From CALSMU01 sp965230225 (lineage in GTDB: Bacteria > Bacteroidota > Bacteroidia > Flavobacteriales_D > Parvicellaceae): a stretch of 64,000 bases of DNA. Positions 16,878 to 24,686 of the stretch are shown here, in pieces. Position numbers and translations under genes: made by a program. Position 1 is the stretch's first letter, and every line of letters begins with the position of its first letter. A model generated the notes under the pieces. It made no database searches. It saw only the letters and a list, made by a program, of their open reading frames with translations, and had not been told where the DNA came from. The DNA is taken from positions 310,001 to 374,000 of the forward strand of contig CBDDKM010000002.1 in assembly GCA_965230225.1 (NCBI GenBank), written 5' to 3'.

Positions 16878-19838
16878 TTAATCCAATTTAAATCGTAAAT
16901 AACTCTTCTCTGATTTATCATTCTCGATGGTCAGTACATAGTACCCACTCGTAAGTGATGGGCTGATATCATCCAAATCAAGGGTGTAAAAACGCTCTCC
17001 TACTCCTCGCTGAATCGTACCAGAATAAGTATAGCTTGTATTGCCATCGTCGGTAATGGTGATATCCAATGCTGTATTATCCGGAACGTACTGCTCATCA
17101 TAGGTAAAGCGCAGCTCGTCTTCCTTCAAATGGTAATAGGACCCCGAAACTTTTTTACCAGTGCGCGCAAAACTTTGTAGATTTAGATGGGTGCTCAGGT
17201 TGAGTTTAAGGTTAGTAATTTTGACAGAGCTTGTCCAGTAATTTAATCCATCCGCATACCAGTCTTCTGTTGGAGGAGTAATGGTTTCCTCATGCAGAAT
17301 CACTCCATCATTTTTCCAATAAACTTTATTTCCAATTCGCTCTATTCTCAATACATCATTGGCTAAGTATTGATCTATATAATTTTGGGTACCATTAAGT
17401 ATGTAATAAAGGTTTTTATTGTTTGCCAAATAGAACCCATACTCTATTTCAGATATCGTTGTAACTGTATTTGCTCCATTCGCAAATCCAATAACTTGAT
17501 TGGCATTAGTTTGAACCGCAGCATACTCTATAAACCCATCTTCGGCCGGAGATAACCTTTCTTCTGAAATTGCTTCACTATTCCATCCTGCAGTAGAACC
17601 AGTTTTGTACATGTGAGTTGCACTAACCGTAGCATTATTAAGATCAGTCCAGGTTACAAAACTCTTACTATACACCGGATATTCCTTCACATAAGTACTG
17701 TCCAGCGAATCGGATATGGTTAAAGTATACCTTCCCTGAGGAACTCCTGAAATTGACTCTGTGGTATCTCCATTTGACCAGGAATAGCTATAAGGCTCTA
17801 TTCCTCCTGTATAATTAACATCGATGGTTCCCAATCCATTTCCATCTATCGATGTAGTGGCCATAGATTCCTCTCTAAATCTTCGATCATGGAAGCTTAC
17901 TTTTGGCCCATCAAAATCCCTACTATTTGAATAACACATAGCTTCGACCCACCATGAAGAAGTTGGAGCTGAAATGTTCTCAGACCAAATTTCTCGTTGA
18001 TTGCGATACCATTTAACAGTATTCCCATTTCGTTTAATAGATACCTCATCTCCAGCCCTAAACACATCAACGGCACTATACGTTCCATCAACTATTATAT
18101 ACAGCCTATAGTACCCTACAAAATAAAATCCATACTTAATGTCTGAAAACGTTTTACTATTATCCTGATCAGAAAATCCAATAATATTATTGACCAAATG
18201 GCTCCAGGAGTTTACTGTATAAGTTAACTGGCCATCATAAGTTGGTTTAAGTTCTCTTGCCGATTTAGCCTGACAATTCCATCCTCCTGGTGCATTTCCT
18301 CCTTTTTGAATAATGGTTCCATTCGGATAAAACCCAATCAAATCGGTCCACTCAATTAAACTATCCGGATATACCGAGTACTCTCGAACCAACGAATCTC
18401 CCAAACTATTTTTAACAGTAAGTTGGTAAAACCCAAATGCAACACTATCTAAATCCTGAACAGTATCCCCATTCGACCAATTATAGGTCAATGGAGTATC
18501 CTCACTTACAAAACTTACATCTATCGATCCCTGCCCATTTCCATGATTTGTTGTAGAATATGTTTCTGGTTCATGAAACGATTCTTTATCGAAACTTATT
18601 CTCATATCAGAAATCCCTCTTGAATGTCCATAAATTAAAGCAGCTGCACACCACTCTTTAGTAGGAGCTGATATTGTATCTCTATATAACTCAATGTTAT
18701 TCTTTTTATAAATGATGATACTATCCTTCCTATAAATAGAATATTCCGCATTATCCACTTGTCGATCATCAATTAACACATTCACTCCCTCATGTCTAAC
18801 CCACACTCTTTCCCAACTAGCCGTATAAAAACCATATTTAATATCGCTGTGACTTGTAGAAGCTTCCAACACATCCGTAAACCCCCACATTGTAGCATCA
18901 TGGGTGTATCGCTCACTGGTCATTTTATAATAAATCTCCCCATCCTTATCTGGTTGTAACGCTTTGGAAGAAATTGCTTCGGCATTCCAACCTGCTGGGT
19001 AATTTACCTGTTTGTATAATTTATTATTTGTTGAATCCAATGCAATGAGTTCATCCCACTCTACCTTGTGCCGAGGAAACAACCCATATTCCTTTACAAT
19101 TGAATCTCCTCTGCTATCTTTAATGGTTAATGTATAAAAGCCTTGAGCTACACTATCAATGTCTTCAATAGTATCTCCATTGGACCAACTATAGGTATAG
19201 GGACCAACACCTCCGATGTATGTAACGTCTATCTTTCCTGAATCATTCGCATAAACAGTAGTTACTGGCATAGATGACTCTCTGAAACGGAGAGTATTAA
19301 AGTTACTCCTGATATTCTTCATCCCAGTATAATAAGTGTATATAAGCCCATCCACATACCAATCCTTTGTTGGCTGGTTAATTTCAACAGTATGAATAAC
19401 AGAATCATTGAACAAGAATGTTACTGTTGTATCCATTCTATCCACTTTTAATGTATCACTACTTGTTACCGTTCCTATAGAAGTGTGAACACCATCCACA
19501 ACACGATATGCAGTATTATTACTTATCGTATAAAACCCATAGTCTATTCCAGTATAAGAATGTCCTTCATCGTATTCTTCTGCAAATCCAAATGCTTTAT
19601 AATTACCAAGATCACTAACTTTATACTCGATATACCCATTACTATCCGGTCTCAGTACAGTAGATGAATAAGCTTCTGCATTCCATGCATGGTCATGATA
19701 ATAAGTCTTAAACAATGCACTATCATTAATTCCCAAATTCAAAGCATCTGTCCATTGAATTGCATAGTCCTGCGTTCGTCCAATAAAACAGACTATCACC
19801 AGTAAAAATGTTATCCCAACTCTATTTATCTTTTTCAT
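16878..19838 (-). CDS. Surface protein with four alternating adhesion-like modules and three SprB-type repeats
   Basis: I chose the ATG at 19836-19838 (MKKINRVGITFLL, a clean signal peptide). The frame stays open upstream to 19904, but that would overlap the previous gene and add an untypical N-terminus. The protein is 986 aa from this start. Four homologous modules of about 150-180 aa follow the pattern 'W.dL ... gWN.eA.S...L.p..dG.i.Y ... GF ... I.YGFY ... D...I.R....V...N'. They are separated by three SprB-like repeats ('YTYSWSNGDTIEDIDSV', 'YNWSNGDTVQDLDSV', 'YSYSWSNGDTTESISGV', each followed by 'G.Y.LT..DS..D..VKEY'). The last ~90 aa form a separate beta domain ending 'GYYVLTIENDKSEKSYLRF', which might act as an outer-surface sorting or assembly domain. 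SprB repeats occur in gliding adhesins. The modules look like concanavalin-like folds seen near RHS genes (from memory). Confidence 0.85.
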   Translation of the reverse strand: MKKINRVGITFLLVIVCFIGRTQDYAIQWTDALNLGINDSALFKTYYHDHAWNAEAYSSTVLRPDSNGYIEYKVSDLGNYKAFGFAEEYDEGHSYTGIDYGFYTISNNTAYRVVDGVHTSIGTVTSSDTLKVDRMDTTVTFLFNDSVIHTVEINQPTKDWYVDGLIYTYYTGMKNIRSNFNTLRFRESSMPVTTVYANDSGKIDVTYIGGVGPYTYSWSNGDTIEDIDSVAQGFYTLTIKDSRGDSIVKEYGLFPRHKVEWDELIALDSTNNKLYKQVNYPAGWNAEAISSKALQPDKDGEIYYKMTSERYTHDATMWGFTDVLEASTSHSDIKYGFYTASWERVWVRHEGVNVLIDDRQVDNAEYSIYRKDSIIIYKKNNIELYRDTISAPTKEWCAAALIYGHSRGISDMRISFDKESFHEPETYSTTNHGNGQGSIDVSFVSEDTPLTYNWSNGDTVQDLDSVAFGFYQLTVKNSLGDSLVREYSVYPDSLIEWTDLIGFYPNGTIIQKGGNAPGGWNCQAKSARELKPTYDGQLTYTVNSWSHLVNNIIGFSDQDNSKTFSDIKYGFYFVGYYRLYIIVDGTYSAVDVFRAGDEVSIKRNGNTVKWYRNQREIWSENISAPTSSWWVEAMCYSNSRDFDGPKVSFHDRRFREESMATTSIDGNGLGTIDVNYTGGIEPYSYSWSNGDTTESISGVPQGRYTLTISDSLDSTYVKEYPVYSKSFVTWTDLNNATVSATHMYKTGSTAGWNSEAISEERLSPAEDGFIEYAAVQTNANQVIGFANGANTVTTISEIEYGFYLANNKNLYYILNGTQNYIDQYLANDVLRIERIGNKVYWKNDGVILHEETITPPTEDWYADGLNYWTSSVKITNLKLNLSTHLNLQSFARTGKKVSGSYYHLKEDELRFTYDEQYVPDNTALDITITDDGNTSYTYSGTIQRGVGERFYTLDLDDISPSLTSGYYVLTIENDKSEKSYLRFKLD

Positions 19839-19845
19839 AATGCCT

Positions 19846-20247
19846 CTAATTTTGTGGATTAATGAATAAAACTGATTTTGAAATTGCCTCCGATGTTGTT
19901 CCATCCAGATAGTGCAGTTTTACATTAAAATATTTATCAAACTGTGGGAAATCTCCCAACTCAATTGTTGCTTTCGATTTAGCCTCATTTAAGGATACAT
20001 CTACATAGGTTGATATATTAAACTGTGCATTCAATATATCATCACCAAGTTCAGTTGTTCCTACCTTCAACTCTATAAAATCCACACTTTCGTTCACATC
20101 AACTACGCAATTAATGCTAAAAAGAGAATCTCCATCTAGTGGATCAATCCCCGAATAATTATAGTTTACTTCATAATCAAATGAAGCACTCTGACTCCAA
20201 CCAAATGTGATCATTGCCATGAAAAAGGCGGTCAATATCAATTTCAT
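19846..20247 (-). CDS. Small secreted protein, first gene of the RHS operon
   Basis: 133 aa. Signal peptide of about 19 residues (ILTAFFMAMITFGWSQ), then a small acidic beta-rich domain (FDYEVNYNYSGIDPLDGD ... INCVVDVNESVDFIELKV ... FNVKLHYLDGTTSEA). One cysteine is left in the mature protein. It ends with a lone C-terminal strand 'KSVLFINPQN'. I do not recognise the family. It is the promoter-proximal gene of the eight-gene operon and is followed after 7 bp by the modular surface protein, so a role in secretion or surface presentation is plausible but unproven. Confidence 0.8.
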   Translation of the reverse strand: MKLILTAFFMAMITFGWSQSASFDYEVNYNYSGIDPLDGDSLFSINCVVDVNESVDFIELKVGTTELGDDILNAQFNISTYVDVSLNEAKSKATIELGDFPQFDKYFNVKLHYLDGTTSEAISKSVLFINPQN

Positions 20248-20386
20248 TTTGTAGTGTTTTTTAAGGTTATGATTGCTCTTACAATCTCCGAACGAAGCAA
20301 GCCTTTCAACTCACCTGTTCGGATTAGTATTCTATTTAGGTTTTAGGTTCTTTGTTTCTCGTTTACATAGCAAATATCTCTACCTG

Positions 20387-20503
20387 CTACGTAAGGTTTT
20401 TATGGTTTAATTTTTCTTTTTTGCTTTGCTCATTTTTGACAAAACGTACCTCTTCCACCTGAAGGGTGTTGCTAACTTCCTCCAGTAATTTTTCAATTAA
20501 CAT
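20387..20503 (-). CDS. Possible 38-aa small protein in the RHS operon upstream gap
   Basis: The ATG at 20501-20503 opens a frame ending with TAG at 20387-20389. The product starts MLIEKLLEEVSNTLQVEEV and then becomes basic (KNEQSKKEKLNHK). The composition is protein-like: an amphipathic helix, then a charged tail. There is no ribosome-binding signal, no recognisable family and no second line of evidence. It could be a leader peptide, a decayed gene or chance. Confidence 0.25.
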   Translation of the reverse strand: MLIEKLLEEVSNTLQVEEVRFVKNEQSKKEKLNHKNLT

Positions 20504-20520
20504 GTGGTGTACTATTTATC

Positions 20521-20577
20521 GGTTATTGTTCTCAGGACTAAGGGGTAGCCCGAGGGAGTAATCCGTTTTCAATAACC
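20521..20577. repeat. Inverted repeat with structured interior upstream of RHS operon
   Basis: GGTTATTG (20521-20528) and CAATAACC (20570-20577) are perfect reverse complements 41 nt apart. The interior can form further imperfect pairs (GGACTA with TAATCC; CTC.GG with GCC.GAG). It could be a structured leader RNA or an operator. No known riboswitch pattern was recognised. Confidence 0.4.
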
Positions 20578-20983
20578 ATATACAATATTAACGACATATT
20601 GGCAAAATGTTTCCTACTGGTTCATTTTCTTTGTAAGTGGTATCATTTTGGAAACCAGACGCCACTTTCAGCAATAAACGGTCATTCGACTTTTGTATTT
20701 TTGAGTGTAAAAAATTGGCTCCAAGATCATTACAATTGAAAACCTACCGTATTTATACCTAGATATTTTTTACGTAACAATACATTAAACATACTTAGAT
20801 AGAAAACTTTTTCGCTGATTTTCAGCATATTACAAGAAGGAAAATTTCTTGACTAGGCTCTACATTCTTGAAATGCCAATTTTTTTAGCAAAAAATTTCA
20901 GATTGGAAAAATGTCACTCTTTTGAATTTCAATTACTTGGAATGTAAAAAACAAAATCTCATGTTTGGAATATTTGCATTATA

Positions 20984-21001
20984 TCCCGATAGCTATCGGG
21001 A
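20984..21001. repeat. 18-bp perfect palindrome TCCCGATAGCTATCGGGA
   Basis: The bases read the same on both strands. From memory, the core CCCGATAGCTATCGGG is a frequent dispersed palindrome in genomes of Flavobacteriia and related groups. It could act as a terminator-like or REP-like element. This is the only copy I noticed in the window. Confidence 0.75.
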
Positions 21002-21041
21002 GGGAAACTGATCATGTCCAGACTAACTTCATAAGTTTCCC
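21002..21041. repeat. Inverted repeat GGGAAACT / AGTTTCCC next to the palindrome
   Basis: GGGAAACT (21002-21009) and AGTTTCCC (21034-21041) are perfect reverse complements 24 nt apart and directly adjoin the 18-bp palindrome. A second pairing of TTTCCC (21036-21041) with GGGAAA (21050-21055) competes with it. The cluster resembles a composite REP-type element. Confidence 0.5.
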
Positions 21042-21147
21042 ACTTCCTTGGGAAAGGAGTGTTTTACTTAGATGGAGTGCAAAAGAGTTAAGAAAGTTAG
21101 AAAACAACTTAGTACGTAATACCTAATACTTTAGACTTCCCAAAACC

Positions 21148-22131
21148 TCACATCTCAAACTCCAACCACTTAGAGTCTAGCAATGCTTTACCCAAAGGAA
21201 CCGAAAGCCTGAATTTGGCGAATAAGCCTCCTGCAAAACTTCTTTTTGAAGGGGATGGATGATAAAAATGAAACTGATCCACCTGAGTAAAATCTTGCCA
21301 ACCGGCCTCCAGGTACAGGTAATTTCCTTCTCCCATCTTAATTCTGGATTGTGTACTGAATCGGAAATCGGTTTCTTGCAAGGTAATTAAGCCTGGTTCT
21401 ATACCACTAAACTCTGTAGCGTGATTGAACGAATGAAAAGACACCACCATATCTTGCTTAAACTTCTTAGAAAACTTATAAGTCAACTTTGCCTGAACAG
21501 GAAACGTTAAGGTATAGCTCCATTGGTTGTTCCATCTGTGGTTTAGCATAATTACAGGTGCCGGAATGAACCGATTCCCAAACCAGGTAGCATAACCCCC
21601 AAATACAACCAATGTTTTTAAATCAAACAAACGAGCAGTTCCCATAAATACAGAAGGATTAACACCCGCTCTTCCCAAATCATCATACCGATCTGTAATG
21701 CGAACATTGGTGTTTAGTAAAAATGATTTGATGCGCTTTTTCTTTACCGACATCCATACTCCGGTTAAACCAGCCTTAGCTGTTTGAAACGACCCAAAAT
21801 GATCCGGCAACATGTAATCCTGATGCGACATTCCCACCTCTCCAAATAACTGGTATACCTTAGGATGAATTTTATTAATAGCCTCCTTAATGGACCCCGA
21901 AGTCAATACATCTTTCCAATCTGCTTTTACATCCAATTGTCCTGTCAATGGGAACTGGACATTTACTCCAGAATTCCAATAGGACAAAGAAGAGTCTGAT
22001 GTAGCGTGAACCCATTCTCCCTGCATGGTCATTCTGGGTTTAAACAAATTAAGGTCAATGAACTGCCCCACAGAACAATTGAGGCAAAAACTACCTAACA
22101 CCACTAATAAATATTTATACCTAGCCGCCAT
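21148..22131 (-). CDS. Predicted outer-membrane beta-barrel protein
   Basis: 327 aa. Hydrophobic N-terminus (YLLVVLGSFCLNCSVGQ) is a signal peptide, with a possible lipobox-like LNC but more likely cleavage after VGQ. The remainder consists of alternating aromatic/hydrophobic strands (WSYTLTFPVQAKLTYKF, NYLYLEAGWQDF, AGGLFAKFRLSVPLG) as expected for a barrel with about 10-14 strands, close to the DUF6268-type barrels of Bacteroidota. The protein does not end in a classic aromatic residue, finishing KWLEFEM. It is divergently placed against the T9SS cargo gene and separated from the RHS operon by the 900-bp gap. Substrate and role cannot be read from the sequence. Confidence 0.75.
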   Translation of the reverse strand: MAARYKYLLVVLGSFCLNCSVGQFIDLNLFKPRMTMQGEWVHATSDSSLSYWNSGVNVQFPLTGQLDVKADWKDVLTSGSIKEAINKIHPKVYQLFGEVGMSHQDYMLPDHFGSFQTAKAGLTGVWMSVKKKRIKSFLLNTNVRITDRYDDLGRAGVNPSVFMGTARLFDLKTLVVFGGYATWFGNRFIPAPVIMLNHRWNNQWSYTLTFPVQAKLTYKFSKKFKQDMVVSFHSFNHATEFSGIEPGLITLQETDFRFSTQSRIKMGEGNYLYLEAGWQDFTQVDQFHFYHPSPSKRSFAGGLFAKFRLSVPLGKALLDSKWLEFEM

Positions 22132-22226
22132 TTATCTCGTTTTCAGACACTTTCGTCAATCTTTATGCCATTTACTCTTCTTAGAGCAGTGGTTTGATTA
22201 AATTTACCTTAATCAAAATTAAATAT

Positions 22227-23264
22227 ATGAAGAAAACTTTACTGACCCTTAGTGCTGTAGCTACCACACTGGCACTAAATGCTCAAATCACCATCACCAG
22301 CAACGATGTAGTTGGTCCTTTAGACATTGTGATTCAGAACTCAGACACTGTACCTTCTGTAGCTATCGGATCTGGTGGAGCTAACCAAACCTGGGATTTC
22401 TCAACAGGTCTTGTAGCCCATGAAGAAGACACCATGGCTTTTACTGCTGCTAACTGGTTACCTAACCATTCTTCGTTTCCCAATGCTAATTTAGCCGTGG
22501 AGCAAGATGGAATGGAAATATATTTAGAAAAATCATCTTCTGCACTTAGTGTTATTGGTTTTGCAGGGGATCCATTTGGTCTAGGAAGTCCAATCATTTC
22601 TCCAATCAACCCCGGAGATGTTATCATCAACTTCCCGGCAAACTACAATGATTCTTACAACAACTATTCGATGCAAAGAATGTCTTTCCCGGGATCGGCC
22701 ATTGGTTTACCGGTAGACTCGGTTGTAGCGATTACTCACACTACGAAAACAGGAACTGTTGATGGATGGGGAACTCTTACTACTCCGCTTGGATCATTTG
22801 ATGCTTTGAGGTTTAATACCATGTCTGTTTCTACAGATAGTACCTGGGGATACACTTTTGGAATTGCGACTTTAATGGACGACGGTGGAGATACCACTTA
22901 TACTTACAATTATTGGTCGGATGCACCGGATACCGGTTTCCCGTTGATGGAAATTGACCATGATGGAAACGATAATCCTAACCGCATTACCTGGCTTAAA
23001 GTAAATCCAATAGCAAGTATTACTGAAAATAAAGTAGAAATCAATTTATATCCTAATCCGGTTTCGGAAGTATTAACTCTGGAAGGAACTACAAACGGAA
23101 CTTATAATTTAACCGATATTAATGGAAAATTGGTAGCGTCTGGGACTACTAACCCTGGTCAAACAACCATTGATGTTCAACAATTAGAAAGTGGGCTGTA
23201 CTTGATCTCTCTACAAAATGCAAATGGCACCATCATTTCGAACCAAAAGGTTGAAGTGAAATAA
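22227..23264 (+). CDS. Secreted protein with T9SS type A sorting domain
   Basis: 345 aa from the ATG at 22227 (KKTLLTLSAVATTLALNAQ, signal peptide). The frame stays open to 22194, but the upstream codons do not look coding. The middle is a beta-rich domain of unknown function (GANQTWDFSTGLVAHEEDT ... WGTLTTPLGSFDALRF), a pattern shared by many Bacteroidota surface proteins. The last ~75 residues are a type A C-terminal domain: 'NLYPNPVSEVLTLEG', 'YNLTDINGKLVASG', 'IDVQQLESGLYLISLQ', ending 'KVEVK'. That domain directs passage through the T9SS translocon and is then normally removed, often with lipid or LPS attachment. A strong terminator follows. Confidence 0.88.
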   Translation: MKKTLLTLSAVATTLALNAQITITSNDVVGPLDIVIQNSDTVPSVAIGSGGANQTWDFSTGLVAHEEDTMAFTAANWLPNHSSFPNANLAVEQDGMEIYLEKSSSALSVIGFAGDPFGLGSPIISPINPGDVIINFPANYNDSYNNYSMQRMSFPGSAIGLPVDSVVAITHTTKTGTVDGWGTLTTPLGSFDALRFNTMSVSTDSTWGYTFGIATLMDDGGDTTYTYNYWSDAPDTGFPLMEIDHDGNDNPNRITWLKVNPIASITENKVEINLYPNPVSEVLTLEGTTNGTYNLTDINGKLVASGTTNPGQTTIDVQQLESGLYLISLQNANGTIISNQKVEVK

Positions 23265-23294
23265 GATATAAACTACTGCTTATTGCAAAAAGAA

Positions 23295-23330
23295 AAAGCC
23301 ACTGGTCGTGAGATCAGTGGCTTTCCATTT
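23295..23330. terminator. Strong bidirectional terminator
   Basis: AAAGCCACTGGTC (23295-23307) pairs with GATCAGTGGCTTT (23312-23324) around a GTGA tetraloop, with a single G-T wobble. The flanking A and T runs suit both the T9SS cargo gene (+) and yebC (-), which converge here. Confidence 0.88.
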
Positions 23331-23344
23331 TTATATCATTATTC

Positions 23345-24106
23345 TTACTCTTCTGCTTCCAGAGCAGTTTGTAAATCATCCGTCATTCCCAGGTTGTGAT
23401 ATACGGTATTCACATCATCAACATCTTCCATTTTATCTACGAATTTTAACACTTGCTTAGCATCATCTACCCCCAACTCTTTAGTACTATTTGGGATGCG
23501 CTGCAAATCCGCACTTTTTACTTCCAAATTCATGGACTCCAAATGCTTTTGCATGTTTCCAAAGTCATCATAGGCAGTATACAAAATCACTTCTTCTCCC
23601 TGATCCACCAACTCTTCCAACCCTCCGTCGATCAATTCCATTTCTAACTCATCCATTTCCTTTCCGGCGAGGACCTCTTTATCCAGCACAAATACTCCTT
23701 TTCGGTCGAACACAAAACTTAAAGAACCATTGGTTCCCAGCGTCCCTCCATTCTTGTTGAACACGGAACGAACCGCTGCTATTGTTCTATTATTGTTATC
23801 TGTGGTACACTCCACAAAAATGGCTACTCCATTATTAGCATATCCCTCAAAAGTTAGCTCTTGTAGGTCTACCCCATCTCCACCAACTCCTTTTTTAATG
23901 GCTCTTTCGATGGTATCCTTAGGCATGTTGGCTCCTTTACCATTTTGAATGGCCAATCGAAGTCCTGGGTTAGTGTCCGGATCACCACCTCCATCTCTGG
24001 CAGCAATGGTTATTTCCTTAATGATTCTGGTAAATATCTTTCCTCTTTTCTTATCCTGGGCCGCTTTACGATGTTTAATATTGGCCCACTTACTATGTCC
24101 AGCCAT
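23345..24106 (-). CDS. yebC: YebC/PmpR family protein
   Basis: 253 aa, close to the usual 240-250. The N-terminus is diagnostic (MAGHSKWANIKHRKAAQDKK, then FTRIIKEITIAARDGGGDP), as is 'NMPKDTIERAIKKG' with the following 'FEGYANNGVAIFVECTTDNNNRT'. The C-terminus has an extra acidic tail. The family was long called a transcriptional regulator; recent work assigns some members to translation, relieving stalls at proline-rich stretches. The protein is cytosolic. It stands alone, divergent from the methionine sulfoxide reductase gene with about 94 bp between the starts, and ends at a shared terminator. Confidence 0.95.
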   Translation of the reverse strand: MAGHSKWANIKHRKAAQDKKRGKIFTRIIKEITIAARDGGGDPDTNPGLRLAIQNGKGANMPKDTIERAIKKGVGGDGVDLQELTFEGYANNGVAIFVECTTDNNNRTIAAVRSVFNKNGGTLGTNGSLSFVFDRKGVFVLDKEVLAGKEMDELEMELIDGGLEELVDQGEEVILYTAYDDFGNMQKHLESMNLEVKSADLQRIPNSTKELGVDDAKQVLKFVDKMEDVDDVNTVYHNLGMTDDLQTALEAEE

Positions 24107-24163
24107 CTTTCTAATTTTAGGTTATACTCTTTAAAATTATAAATTACTTTTTACTTGCAGACA

Positions 24164-24194
24164 TTTCGTAGTTCTGGCAACTCAATTAACTTTG
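24164..24194 (+). promoter_or_regulatory. Candidate promoter with near-leaderless start for msrC
   Basis: TAACTTTG (24187-24194) is a perfect match to the Bacteroidota -7 box TAnnTTTG. TTTC (24164-24167) stands 19 nt upstream where TTTG is expected. Transcription would begin at about 24199-24201, at the ATG itself. Confidence 0.55.
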
Positions 24195-24200
24195 CGTTCT

Positions 24201-24686
24201 ATGGCAGAATCTATATTCATCGATCAATCACTTACCAAAAAAGAGAAGTACGATACAATCTACTCTCAAATAGTTGCCCTAACAGAAGATGAACCGGACC
24301 TAGAGGCTAACTTGTGCAACATCATGTCTGCACTTAAATACGGACTTGGATATTTTTGGGTAGGGGTGTATAAAGTGGATGGTAACGATTTGGTACTTGG
24401 GCCATTTCAGGGAACCGTTGCCTGTACCAGGATTCCAAAAGGAAAAGGAGTTTGTGGAGATTGTTGGGAAAAGAACGAAACCATAATTGTTCCCAACGTG
24501 GATGAATTTCCCGGACACATTGCCTGCAGCAGTGCCTCCAAATCGGAAATTGTAATCCCTGTAAGAAATAAGGCAGGAGAAGTTGCGTTTGTGTTGGATG
24601 TAGATAGTGACCAGTTAAATGATTTCGATTCTGAGGATGCTAGGGGCTTACAACGAATCGTTGATTACATGGAATCTCTTATTTGA
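24201..24686 (+). CDS. msrC: Free methionine-(R)-sulfoxide reductase (GAF-type fRMsr)
   Basis: 161 aa from the ATG at 24201; a TTG nine bases upstream lies inside the promoter box and is unlikely to be the start. The protein is a single GAF domain. The three catalytic cysteines are present at 75 (VACTRI), 85 (KGVCGD) and 109 (GHIACSSAS), with the same 10 and 24 residue spacing as Cys84, Cys94 and Cys118 of the E. coli enzyme. It reduces free methionine-(R)-sulfoxide in the cytosol with thioredoxin as electron donor, protecting the methionine pool from oxidation. It overlaps the following lipoprotein gene by 4 bp. Confidence 0.93.
   Translation: MAESIFIDQSLTKKEKYDTIYSQIVALTEDEPDLEANLCNIMSALKYGLGYFWVGVYKVDGNDLVLGPFQGTVACTRIPKGKGVCGDCWEKNETIIVPNVDEFPGHIACSSASKSEIVIPVRNKAGEVAFVLDVDSDQLNDFDSEDARGLQRIVDYMESLI

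Larger units (their letters stand above)
20248..21147. other. 900-bp gap upstream of the RHS operon
   Basis: The gap holds no gene over 40 codons that I can support. It should contain the operon promoter, but no strict TAnnTTTG box was found on the minus strand. What can be seen is a possible 38-codon frame (20387-20503), an 8-bp inverted repeat (20521-20577), an 18-bp palindrome (20984-21001) and an adjoining inverted repeat (21002-21041). Much of 20700-20960 is AT-rich sequence without clear structure. Its length contrasts with the very tight packing elsewhere in the window. Confidence 0.7.

Noticed and set aside
19839..19904. Longer N-terminus for the SprB-repeat protein
   Set aside because: It would overlap the previous gene by 59 bp and precede a perfectly good signal peptide starting at 19838.
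1..20247. Mobile element or prophage around the RHS operon
   Set aside because: No integrase, transposase, tRNA-associated repeat or phage structural gene is visible; the left border cannot be judged because the window starts there.
496..20247. Complete Tc toxin (TcA, TcB, TcC)
   Set aside because: No TcA-like gene with neuraminidase-like and translocation regions is present; only TcB- and TcC-like parts are seen.
20248..21147. tRNA or known riboswitch in the long gap
   Set aside because: No cloverleaf, CCA end or recognisable aptamer core was seen on either strand.
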